DNA of 64,000 bases from Fuerstiella sp. (lineage in GTDB: Bacteria; Planctomycetota; Planctomycetia; Planctomycetales; Planctomycetaceae), in contig JALHMY010000004.1 of assembly GCA_022843805.1 (NCBI GenBank), positions 106,162-170,161 of the forward strand. Reading direction: 5' to 3'. The notes below the pieces were generated by a model. It had not been told where the DNA came from, did no database searches, and saw nothing but the letters and a program-made list of their open reading frames with translations. A program made the position numbers and the translations under genes. Shown here piece by piece: positions 19,387-27,055 of this stretch. Each line of letters begins with the position of its first letter. Positions within the stretch are counted from its first letter, which is position 1.

Positions 19387-19511
19387 ACTCGACGACACCT
19401 GATGTACCTCGCATGGCCGTGCCCGTGAAGGCAGAAAATCGCCCATCACGTCACCTGTGCTCGCACCTCATTTGTCGTTGAACCCGATTTGATACCGTGA
19501 ATGGTTACGAC

Positions 19512-20054
19512 TTATTTTGCCTTTCCGCTCTTTATTGACCCCAGCTTTTCTTCAAAGTCTTTGATTGCCATTCTGTCCGAGTTGGATTTTCCAACATATC
19601 GAAATCTCTCGCTGCCCTTGCCATCAAGAATAATCAGGGCAGGATAATGAACGATCTGACCGTGGAATTTGTAACCGTCGGGGATTTTGAACTGATCAGC
19701 GATTTTTGCGTCAGCGTCGCGATAGATTTTCGGCAGGTCTCTGAGCCCTTGATTGTCGAGGCCGGCTGTCCATTTTCTGATTTCTTCTTCGCTGTCGGGT
19801 TTGAGGAAGACATGAACCACATCTGAGTCTTTCTCTGCCAGTGCTGCGTAATCGCGAGTGTACCGCAGGCAGTATGGACACTCCGTCTTCAGCAGAAAAT
19901 GCAGCACAACGATTTTGCCTTTATGTTCGGACAGTTCAAGTGTTGAATCATCTGTGGCGCACTTCACTTTGAAATTTTCCGGGTTCTTCGCCTCGGCAAC
20001 ACCTGAAAAAATGATCAGACAGAAAAACAATAGTGCTGAAACCTTCGTACTCAT
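19512..20054 (-). CDS. exported thioredoxin-fold (redoxin) protein, CPYC motif
   Basis: From ATG 20054, with AAAGGAT just upstream, the product is 180 residues with a signal peptide (VSALLFFCLIIFSGVAEA). A frame extension to 20096 adds 14 residues and is less likely. The mature part is thioredoxin-like: KIVVLHFLLKTECPYCLRY carries a CPYC redox motif, and YPALIILDGKG is the expected cis-proline strand. CPYC is the glutaredoxin-type motif, here in an exported TlpA/AhpC-style frame. It follows the MsrQ-fusion gene by 42 bases on the same strand and is probably its co-transcribed partner, perhaps a periplasmic reductant or peroxide-handling protein. That role is inferred from position. Confidence 0.75.
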   Translation of the reverse strand: MSTKVSALLFFCLIIFSGVAEAKNPENFKVKCATDDSTLELSEHKGKIVVLHFLLKTECPYCLRYTRDYAALAEKDSDVVHVFLKPDSEEEIRKWTAGLDNQGLRDLPKIYRDADAKIADQFKIPDGYKFHGQIVHYPALIILDGKGSERFRYVGKSNSDRMAIKDFEEKLGSIKSGKAK

Positions 20055-20096
20055 ATCGGCATCCTTTTGGAATGTGGAAGAACTGACCAGCGGCAA

Positions 20097-21896
20097 TTAA
20101 CCATCAACAACGACAGTGTTTGAAAGTGGCCGAGCCTGGCAGGCCAGAATCCAGCGGCCAGCCTTCTCTGACTGACTCAGTGCGTCATCGCAGTGCATTT
20201 GAACGTCCCCGTCGAGCAACCTCATCCTGCATTGACCGCAAAATCCGGATCGGCATTCAAAGGGCAGTTCGACAGACGCACCTTCTGCCGCCTCCAGAAT
20301 TGTCGTGTCTGAAGAGACCTGCGTGTGAATATTCGATCGAGAGAATGTCACGGTCGAAGTCGTATGTTTCACTGACGACAGGGTTGGTGGGGTGATGATG
20401 GCCTCACTTTTCTCGGCGGTCGACAGACGGCCGGAGACGGTTGCTGATGTACTGTTGCCGGACGTCCTTCCCCCAAAGGCTTCGGTCCTTACGAGTGAAT
20501 CCGGAACGCCGATGCTGCGGAGAACTTCGCGAGTCGAATCCATCATGCCAGCAGGACCGCAAAGAAAAACGGGAACCGAATTGAGACTGGGCACGAAATT
20601 CTGAATCAGAGGGCCGGTTACGCGGCCTCGCGCACCAGTCCACATGCTCGAATCACCACAGCGAGTCAGCGTGATACAAACATGCAGTCGATTAAACCGC
20701 ATTTGCAGGAAACGGATCTCGTCGCTGAAAATCAGATCCTGTTCCGTTTTTGCAACGATCAGGAAGTAGATATCGCCCGACCACGCTCGGTCGGTCAAAT
20801 ATCGAGTTATTGACATCAGTGGCGTGATGCCAACGCCTCCGGCAATCAAAAACACCGATGACGCTTCGTCGCCCTTGAACGTAAATTTTCCTGAAGGTCC
20901 GGAAATGCTCACCAGATCACCAGCCTGCAGTTGGTCGTGCATGAATCGCGACGCGGTGCCCATGGGCTCGCGCTTAATTGACAACTCGCAGCCGGCTCGG
21001 CGAGTCGGCGAAGACGCAAGTGTGTAGCATCGATTGACTTGCTTACCATCAATGGTCAGATGAATATTGATGAACTGTCCGGGCTGATATTCAAACGGCA
21101 GCGAACCGCCGTCCACTGCCATAAGCCGAAAGGTTCTTACGTCGTGAGTTTCCTGAAAAGTGGCAGCGATCCGAAGTGTCCCTTTCCACTGTGTTGCAAG
21201 CTTTCCTGACGAAGCGGATTTTTTAGCCTTCTCAACCCTCAATTCGGACATGAATGGCATCTTTGCTGCCGGAATCGCGGATTTTCCGGATGCCGATTTT
21301 TTTGCTCCCTGCTGCCGTTCATACCAGTGCCGACCGATGCGACCGCTCAACAGAACTGTGAGAACACCGGCAAACGCCAGTGGCTGACGAACGTCTGACT
21401 TCACCAGCATGTAGTAGTGCAGGACCCCAAGAACGGCAACGGCGTAAGCCGTACGATGCAACAGCTTCCATCGCTTTGACCCCATTCGTCGGATCATCGC
21501 GTTCGTTGATGTCACTGCCAGTGGTATCATTAGCAGAATGGCCATGATCCCAACCTGCAGAAACCGTCGCATCAGAATTTCGTTCAGCGTACCAGACAGA
21601 CTAAGTGCTCTGTCGAATCCAACGTAAATGAGCAGGTGGACGACTGCGTAGAAGAATCCATACAGTCCCAGCGCTCGGCGAAATGCGATCCAGCCTCCCC
21701 AGCCAGTGGCCCATTTCAGCGGCGACATAAACAATGACAGAAAAAGGAATACCAGCGACAGAATTCCCGTAATGTGCAGCGCATTGTTGACGGGATTCGC
21801 GCCGAGCTGAGCGTGGTACGCATCCCACAGCAGCATTGCCAGCGGTACGACGCCATTGAAGACGACGAGCGCTCGGAAGAATTGAAGCTGGTTCAT
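20097..21896 (-). CDS. MsrQ-like haem membrane domain fused to flavin reductase and 2Fe-2S ferredoxin
   Basis: This 599-residue fusion carries a full electron path. Residues 1-200 are a ferric-reductase-like membrane domain of the MsrQ/YedZ type, with about six helices and His in the expected helices (YAVVHLLIY, WKLLHRTAY, GVLHYYML). Residues about 235-500 form an FAD/NAD(P)H reductase: RCYTLASSP binds flavin and AGGVGITPLMS binds nucleotide. The C-terminal ferredoxin has C548-X4-C553-X2-C556-X29-C586, the plant-type 2Fe-2S spacing. In Escherichia coli MsrQ is a separate small protein fed by the soluble flavin reductase Fre; here reductase and ferredoxin are attached. The gene starts 68 bases after msrP on the same strand, so it should feed electrons to MsrP across the membrane. 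Confidence 0.88.
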   Translation of the reverse strand: MNQLQFFRALVVFNGVVPLAMLLWDAYHAQLGANPVNNALHITGILSLVFLFLSLFMSPLKWATGWGGWIAFRRALGLYGFFYAVVHLLIYVGFDRALSLSGTLNEILMRRFLQVGIMAILLMIPLAVTSTNAMIRRMGSKRWKLLHRTAYAVAVLGVLHYYMLVKSDVRQPLAFAGVLTVLLSGRIGRHWYERQQGAKKSASGKSAIPAAKMPFMSELRVEKAKKSASSGKLATQWKGTLRIAATFQETHDVRTFRLMAVDGGSLPFEYQPGQFINIHLTIDGKQVNRCYTLASSPTRRAGCELSIKREPMGTASRFMHDQLQAGDLVSISGPSGKFTFKGDEASSVFLIAGGVGITPLMSITRYLTDRAWSGDIYFLIVAKTEQDLIFSDEIRFLQMRFNRLHVCITLTRCGDSSMWTGARGRVTGPLIQNFVPSLNSVPVFLCGPAGMMDSTREVLRSIGVPDSLVRTEAFGGRTSGNSTSATVSGRLSTAEKSEAIITPPTLSSVKHTTSTVTFSRSNIHTQVSSDTTILEAAEGASVELPFECRSGFCGQCRMRLLDGDVQMHCDDALSQSEKAGRWILACQARPLSNTVVVDG

Positions 21897-21964
21897 TGGA
21901 GAATATTGTTCCGGTGCAACAGGTTCTTCTGACTGTAAGCGATACTCAGGTTTTGTTAGGGGTT

Positions 21965-22951
21965 CTAAAAGTGCTGAGTCAGATCCATACCCTTGTAGAG
22001 CTCGGCGACCTGTTCTTCATAACCATTAAACATCAGTGTTTTGCGGCGACCCGATTCGCCGATCCTCTGTTCCGTTGCCTGGCTCCAGCGAGGATGATCG
22101 ACAGTTGGATTGACATTGGCATAGAATCCGTACTCGCGAGCCGAATAGCGATTCCAGCTCGTCGGCGGTTGTTCGGCCAGCAAAGTAATTCGCACGATTG
22201 ACTTGATCCCCTTGAATCCATACTTCCATGGGGTCACCAGTCTGACCGGTGCGCCATCCTGAGGCGGCAATAGTTTTCCATACAGTCCCGTTGCCAGCAG
22301 AGTCAGTGGATGCATGGCTTCATCGATTCGCAGTCCTTCCACATAAGGCCACTGCAGGACATCCGTCAGCTGACCGGGCATTCGGGATGGGTCGAACAGG
22401 GTCTCAAAGGCGACATACTTCGCGCTCGGCATCGGTTCGACGGATTCAAGAATGTGAGCAAGTGGAACTCCGGCCCAGGGAATCACCATCGACCACGCCT
22501 CAACACATCGCATTCGGTAGACCCGTTCCTGTGGAGGACTGATGGCATGAAGATCATCAATCGACCAGTTGCGCGGCTTGGCAACCATGCCATCCACGAG
22601 CAGTTGCCAGCCGTCCGTACTGAAATCCTTTGCCGCGGCTGCAACACCTTCTTTTTCGGTTGTGAACTCGTAGAAGTTGTTGTAGCTGAGGACGCTGGAT
22701 TCTGGAGTTTTTTCCTCAGCCACGCGCCATCCGCGGGCCATCAGGTCGGATTCAGTTTCTGTCGACTGCTGCAGGCCGGCAAGCGGTGTGGTTGTCGCGA
22801 CCTTTGTTCGTGCCGGATTGAAAAGGCGATAAGCCGATACTGACGAAATCGTACTTGCGGCAACAAGCCCCGCCCGCATAAAGCTGCGACGGTTGAAGTA
22901 AACATTCGGCGGCGTGATTTCGTGATCCGGAATCTTTGGAACAGTTTCCAT
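21965..22951 (-). CDS. msrP: protein-methionine-sulfoxide reductase catalytic subunit MsrP
   Basis: This 328-residue protein is close in length to Escherichia coli MsrP (YedY). It has a twin-arginine leader ([15 protein letters not shown]), so it is exported folded with molybdopterin. The Mo-ligand region is clear: [20 protein letters not shown], where the Cys corresponds to the Mo-coordinating Cys. Further family blocks are [28 protein letters not shown] and [16 protein letters not shown]. The enzyme reduces methionine sulfoxide in envelope proteins. ATG 22951 has AGGA eight bases upstream. It lies between the anti-sigma-like gene (97 bases upstream) and the MsrQ fusion. The regulatory link to the sigma factor is inferred from order and spacing. 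Confidence 0.93.
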   Translation of the reverse strand: METVPKIPDHEITPPNVYFNRRSFMRAGLVAASTISSVSAYRLFNPARTKVATTTPLAGLQQSTETESDLMARGWRVAEEKTPESSVLSYNNFYEFTTEKEGVAAAAKDFSTDGWQLLVDGMVAKPRNWSIDDLHAISPPQERVYRMRCVEAWSMVIPWAGVPLAHILESVEPMPSAKYVAFETLFDPSRMPGQLTDVLQWPYVEGLRIDEAMHPLTLLATGLYGKLLPPQDGAPVRLVTPWKYGFKGIKSIVRITLLAEQPPTSWNRYSAREYGFYANVNPTVDHPRWSQATEQRIGESGRRKTLMFNGYEEQVAELYKGMDLTQHF

Positions 22952-23048
22952 ATCGAATTTCCTGATGAGCCATCAAATTCCTGAACACACTCTTTTGTCG
23001 TTTCCCTGCATCTTTGATGTCACTTCAGGTGAATCTCTTACCTGATCT

Positions 23049-23297
23049 TCACTTCAAAATCGCCTCTGGTTCCTGCAGAGCTTCCAGCAAAGTCGTATAC
23101 TCGTAAGCACAGCAGGGACACTGGCTAAAGTGAATTCTGACGGCTTTCAGAGCTGCTGTTAGTTCATTACCGTGAATCTCGGCATCTGCAAACTCGGCCA
23201 TCAGTTCAAAGCAGTCATCACAGCTCAACTGATCGGGCACCGTTTTCGAAACCGTGGTCAGAAGTTGTTTCGCCTGTGCGAAGGTTAGTATTGTCAT
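23049..23297 (-). CDS. small zinc-binding anti-sigma-like protein
   Basis: This 82-residue soluble protein has C26-X2-C29 followed by H56-X3-C60-X2-C63. The latter is the HX3CX2C signature of zinc-binding anti-sigma factors (ZAS family, such as RsrA). No membrane segment is present, so it would sense a cytoplasmic signal, possibly thiol oxidation through the zinc cysteines. It starts ten bases after the sigma-factor stop; its ribosome-binding site (AAAGGG) lies in that gap, which suggests translational coupling. The family call rests on the motif and the adjacent sigma gene. It could instead be a zinc protein without sigma-binding activity. Confidence 0.72.
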   Translation of the reverse strand: MTILTFAQAKQLLTTVSKTVPDQLSCDDCFELMAEFADAEIHGNELTAALKAVRIHFSQCPCCAYEYTTLLEALQEPEAILK

Positions 23298-23307
23298 GGG
23301 ACACCCT

Positions 23308-23925
23308 TTATGAAATCACGGCTGCTATTTCTTCTGCAGTCACACCATTTGACTCAAAGCCTTCACGAAGCCTGACGCGGGCATCATGCACAAGTTTGTA
23401 AACGGCATTTCTGTTGCTGTTCAGACGCACTGCAATCTCCTCGACTGGCAGCCCCTGAAGTGTTCCACGAATCGCGATCCTCTGTCTGTCGCTCAGAGTC
23501 TCTTCGATCAGCCTTTGAAGCAGAGTAAGAACTTTGTTTCGGACTTCGGCATCGCCGAAATAATCGGGCGATGAATCGGCGAAATCCATCCTGAGTTCAG
23601 AATTTTCGGGCGTCACGTCGAGTGAAACATCGCGATAATAGTGGCGACGAAGCTGACTGATACCTATTCGAACTGCGATTGAACTGGCCCAGGTCGTGAA
23701 CCGGCTCTGCTGGCGGAATGTGTCAAGAGAACCCAGAACCTTCATCATTGCCTGTTGAACGATATCTTCGACATCAATCTGGCCACCATACCGATGAGTC
23801 AGCGATCGGCTCATCGCGCGAACCAGATAACTTCGCAGTTCGCTGATCGCGATATCCCGATCATCTGCACCAGGCCGCAACCGCTGAACCCAGTTTTCGG
23901 CGTGATTTGGTTTGGATTCGTCCAC
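23308..23925 (-). CDS. ECF-type RNA polymerase sigma factor
   Basis: Starting at GTG 23925, preceded by AGAGGA at six bases, the protein is 205 residues. An ATG at 23991 would add 22 residues but has no visible ribosome-binding site. Region 2 reads GGQIDVEDIVQQAMMKVL and FRQQSRFTTWASSIAVR, which covers promoter -10 recognition. Region 4 ends with a helix-turn-helix (GLPVEEIAVRLNSNRNAVYK). There is no sigma-1.1 or region 3, as expected for ECF sigma factors. It is the first gene of the minus-strand cluster leading to msrP, so it probably drives the cluster and itself. The anti-sigma-like protein directly follows. Confidence 0.87.
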   Translation of the reverse strand: MDESKPNHAENWVQRLRPGADDRDIAISELRSYLVRAMSRSLTHRYGGQIDVEDIVQQAMMKVLGSLDTFRQQSRFTTWASSIAVRIGISQLRRHYYRDVSLDVTPENSELRMDFADSSPDYFGDAEVRNKVLTLLQRLIEETLSDRQRIAIRGTLQGLPVEEIAVRLNSNRNAVYKLVHDARVRLREGFESNGVTAEEIAAVIS

Positions 23926-24000
23926 AGTCTTCCTCTTACCACCGATCAAGTTTCCACTGATCAGGCCAGTTCTTGCGCGGCAAACTTCCATTTTAAGAAT

Positions 24001-24129
24001 CTAATGGCACAAAATCAGGGCATACGATCTCTTCGATAAATGCTGCATACCGGAGGATTCCTGACGTTGCTCGCGCAGTCGCAGACCGCACTTCAGCTCT
24101 TCCAGGAACGTCTGACACAGCGTAGACAT
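24001..24129 (-). CDS. possible 42-aa ORF upstream of the sigma gene
   Basis: An ATG at 24129 opens a 42-codon frame, MSTLCQTFLEELKCGLRLRE and on to ...ALILCH, ending in TAG at 24001-24003, just before the possible longer sigma start. It has three Cys and a balanced composition but no clear ribosome-binding site. It could be a leader peptide, a small protein or chance. Confidence 0.2.
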   Translation of the reverse strand: MSTLCQTFLEELKCGLRLREQRQESSGMQHLSKRSYALILCH

Positions 24130-24192
24130 CCCAACGGAGTCGAATCTTAGCCGCAAAATCTCACGCAGAATTCAGTTTGTAATCACTTCAAA

Positions 24193-24942
24193 CTAGTCGG
24201 CAGGTATTGGGGGAAGGCCAGCTCGCCGGCAAAACTTCAGAAGGTCGCATTCGGTACATTTTGGACGTCGAGCAATACAAATGCGTCGGCCGTGATGAAT
24301 CAGGCGATGAGAGAAATTGATCCACTCTTTTTTTGGCAGAACCTGCATCAGTTCCCGTTCGATGATCTCGGGATTCTGAGATTCTGTCAGTCCCAGAAGA
24401 TTGGAAATTCTTCGGACATGAGTATCAACAACCACTCCTGATGGAATGCCATACCATGTTCCAAGCACAACGCTGGCAGTTTTTCGCCCGACCCCGGGAA
24501 GCGTCACCAGCACTTCAATATCTGTGGGGATTTCGCCGTTAAACTTCTCGACAAGCATCGAGGCCATTGCCCGTATATTGGCTGCCTTATTCCGAAAGAA
24601 GCCCAGAGGCTTTACGATTCGTTCGATATCTTCCTGAGTGGACAGCGACAGAGAGTCGGCGTCAGGGTACTTTTCGAACAGCTCCACAGTTGCCATATTC
24701 ACTCGTTCGTCGGTGCACTGTGCCGAAAGAATTGTCGCTACGAGCAGTTGAAAAGCCGATTCATGTCGCAACGCGCATTCTGCCTGCGGATACAGCGTTT
24801 TCAGCATCCGAATGATGGAACGCACCCGTTGCTGTCGTGATTCAGCATCTTCGGCAACGAACTCGACAGCAGTTTTTGTCTCCGCCTGCGCGGTTTTCTT
24901 TACTCGGCCTTTTTCAGCCGGTTTTTCGGAATTCTTTGCCAC
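24193..24942 (-). CDS. nth: endonuclease III (DNA glycosylase/AP lyase)
   Basis: This 249-residue base-excision repair enzyme removes oxidised pyrimidines and cleaves the abasic site. The helix-hairpin-helix reads [18 protein letters not shown], with the catalytic Lys in GRKTA and the catalytic Asp in VVDTHVRR. The C-terminal 4Fe-4S loop has C-X6-C-X2-C-X5-C ([17 protein letters not shown]). A basic N-terminal extension of about 40 residues precedes the core. The start is GTG at 24942. It is on the same strand as the sigma/msrP cluster, with about 270 bases between its stop and the sigma GTG. Confidence 0.95.
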   Translation of the reverse strand: MAKNSEKPAEKGRVKKTAQAETKTAVEFVAEDAESRQQRVRSIIRMLKTLYPQAECALRHESAFQLLVATILSAQCTDERVNMATVELFEKYPDADSLSLSTQEDIERIVKPLGFFRNKAANIRAMASMLVEKFNGEIPTDIEVLVTLPGVGRKTASVVLGTWYGIPSGVVVDTHVRRISNLLGLTESQNPEIIERELMQVLPKKEWINFSHRLIHHGRRICIARRPKCTECDLLKFCRRAGLPPIPAD

Positions 24943-25605
24943 GGTACTCTTGCCATCAGGCGTCTCAGGAATCGAAATTCAGACTGCGAAACCGAATAAT
25001 ACCAAAAGTGTTGGGCACCTGGATTGCTGTGAATCGTGTGCGCGTGAATTTTGACGATCGCGGGCAATTGGCCAGTCGCTGGGGTGCCATAATTTTATGC
25101 AGCGGGAACCACAGAACGCATTGAACCACAGATGACACAGAAATCTACAGATGCCATTGACGTCGTCGCTTACGATTTTATCTGTGCCCATCTGTGTAAT
25201 CTGTGGTCAAAAAAATGCCTCTGCGACAAACGATGGGGTGCGGATAAACGGTTGAAGTTTACCGATGAGCGAGCAAATCCCGGGAAATGCCGTTTCATCG
25301 TGCCGGATTGGAAAACGCTTCATCGCATTGCTGTGCCGGGTGACGGCTCGGAATCGACCAGTTCGTCATTCGGAAGTCGCACTTCATTTCCTGTTGAACG
25401 TGCATTAAGCTGACATGGAGCGAAAGTCAGAGTTTAGCGGATTCTGTGAACTTATTTTTTCCGTTTATTCCTGCTACGATTTCTCCGATGGTGATTCAGA
25501 ACGCCTTTCAGCAGTGCTGATTCATCTGCGAATACGATTGAATGGTGTTCAGCGAACGTCAGCATTCGTGAATTCATCCTGTTTGTTCCAAGAGGATTTC
25601 TTCAG
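24943..25605. other. Intergenic region with a repeat
   Basis: This spacer lies between divergent nth and the oxidoreductase. It holds the CACAGATGACACAGA inverted repeat at 25121-25211 and presumably both promoters. No gene is supported. Confidence 0.4.
25121..25211. repeat. CACAGATGACACAGA inverted repeat
   Basis: TTGAACCACAGATGACACAG at the left and ATCTGTGTAATCTGTGGTCA at the right form imperfect inverted arms about 45 bases apart. It is the same family as the element at 19293-19386. Confidence 0.65.
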
Positions 25606-26991
25606 ATGTCGATTTCTCGTCACAAAGTTTCCCGCCAGACAACTCGTCGCAGTTTTATTCAGGGTATTGCAGCAGCCGGGGCGGCTGCAGTTTTGTGTCC
25701 ATCGTCGAATCGTGCATTCGGATATATGTCTGCGAACGACCGGCCCGTGTTTGCGACAATCGGACTGCGGAACCAGGGCTGGGCCATCACCAGCAAGTCG
25801 TTTAAGTTCGCGGATTTTGCGGCTCTGGCAGATGTTGATGCCAGTGTACTGGCGGAAAACGTTGATAAAACTGAGAAGGCACAAAAGAAAAAGCCGGACG
25901 CCTACAGCGATTATCGGAAGATTCTCGATCGAAAAGACATTGACGCCGTGATGATCGCGACTCCCGATCACTGGCACACGAAGATCGCGGTGGAAGCGAT
26001 GTACGCAGGCAAGGATGTTTACTGCGAAAAGCCTCTTACGCTGACGATTGCCGAAGGCAAGCTGATCGAAAAGGTCGTGAAGGAAACTGGCCGGGTCTTT
26101 CAGGTTGGTACCATGCAGAGAACGGAATCTGACCAGAGGTTTCTTCAGGCCGTCGCGCTGGTCCGACACGGACGCATTGGTACCGTTCAAAGAGTTACCT
26201 GCGGCATCAACGGCATGGAAGCTTCGCCTGTAATACCCGTCGCTCCTGTTCCGCAGGGACTTGACTGGGAATTCTGGCTGGGACCTGCACCAAAGGTGGA
26301 CTATCGGGCGCTTTCCGAACTTCGTAACGGTTATGGAGGTGGGGTTCCACTCTTCAGTAATTGCCACTATTCGTTCCGAAACTGGCATGAGTACTCAGGT
26401 GGAAAACTCACCGACTGGGGTGCACACCACGTTGACATCGCCTGCTGGGCGATCGGTGCCAGTGACACCGGACCCAGCAAAGTCACGCCCGTGGAGTTTC
26501 AGTTGCCGGTTGAATACAGGGATGGTCATCCTGTTGTTCCGGATCAGTACAATGCGGCGACCAGCTTCAAAATCAAAGTGGACATGCCGAACAATGTCGA
26601 AATGATCATCACGAGTGAAGGCGACAACGGAATTCTGTTTGAGGGCACTGAAGGTCGGTTCTTCGTTAACCGAGGCAAGATCGCAGGCAAACCTGTTGAA
26701 GACCTGAAAGAAAAACCCCTGCCCGAAGGAGCCATCGAAGAGGTTTATGGTGGGAAAGTCAGCGAGAACCATACCGCTAACTTCATTGAAGCAATGCATT
26801 CTCGCAAACAGCCAGTCTCCGACGTATGGTCGCACAATCGGATGCTGGAAATCTGCCACCTTTCCAATATTGCAATGCGATTCAATCGAGCGCTGACCTG
26901 GGATGCTGTCAAACGAGAAATCACTGGTGATGCTCAGGCAAATGCGTTTCTTTCTCGTGAAAGTCGCAAAGGGTACGAGATTCGGATGTAA
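25606..26991 (+). CDS. Gfo/Idh/MocA-family oxidoreductase with Tat leader
   Basis: This 461-residue protein begins with a twin-arginine leader (RQTTRRSFIQGIAAAGAAAV), so it is exported folded. The Rossmann region shows IDAVMIATPDHWHTKIAVEA, and the family EKP motif lies in GKDVYCEKPLTLTIAEGK. A C-terminal alpha/beta domain includes SNCHYSFRNWHEYSGGKLTDWGAHHVD-type sequence with the family's substrate-site HH pair. Family members use NAD(P) to oxidise or reduce sugars, inositols and amino sugars; the substrate here cannot be read. AGAGGA precedes the ATG at 25606. It stands alone, convergent with the histidine kinase gene downstream. Confidence 0.9.
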   Translation: MSISRHKVSRQTTRRSFIQGIAAAGAAAVLCPSSNRAFGYMSANDRPVFATIGLRNQGWAITSKSFKFADFAALADVDASVLAENVDKTEKAQKKKPDAYSDYRKILDRKDIDAVMIATPDHWHTKIAVEAMYAGKDVYCEKPLTLTIAEGKLIEKVVKETGRVFQVGTMQRTESDQRFLQAVALVRHGRIGTVQRVTCGINGMEASPVIPVAPVPQGLDWEFWLGPAPKVDYRALSELRNGYGGGVPLFSNCHYSFRNWHEYSGGKLTDWGAHHVDIACWAIGASDTGPSKVTPVEFQLPVEYRDGHPVVPDQYNAATSFKIKVDMPNNVEMIITSEGDNGILFEGTEGRFFVNRGKIAGKPVEDLKEKPLPEGAIEEVYGGKVSENHTANFIEAMHSRKQPVSDVWSHNRMLEICHLSNIAMRFNRALTWDAVKREITGDAQANAFLSRESRKGYEIRM

Positions 26992-27055
26992 GGGATTGTG
27001 TCCGGCCGCGAAATCGGCCTGCCACCAACGTCCCTGGCTCCATGTCAGTTACTGA

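Larger units (their letters stand above)
17100..19400. repeat. tandem array with ~616-bp period
   Basis: The segment ACTTTGATCGTTGGCAGAAA recurs at about 17317, 17929, 18545 and 19146. Units 17649-18264 and 18265-18880 are near identical. Each unit holds, in order: a block with paired TTTTTCTGCCAA motifs; a block ending GACAGGGCG...GTGTGATTCATCCGCG; a CACAGATGACACAGAGAACA stretch; a second CAGAAAAAT pair; and, in the first three units, a hairpin built on TTGCTAAAGGTCC. Predicted ORFs inside copy from unit to unit and are shadows. Related pieces occur at 25121-25211, 37960-38940 and 52340-52397. No transposase is present. I interpret it as a non-coding repeat family amplified in tandem. Confidence 0.85.

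Noticed and set aside
25549..26388. 279-aa minus-strand frame
   Set aside because: Shadow of the Gfo/Idh/MocA gene on the other strand.
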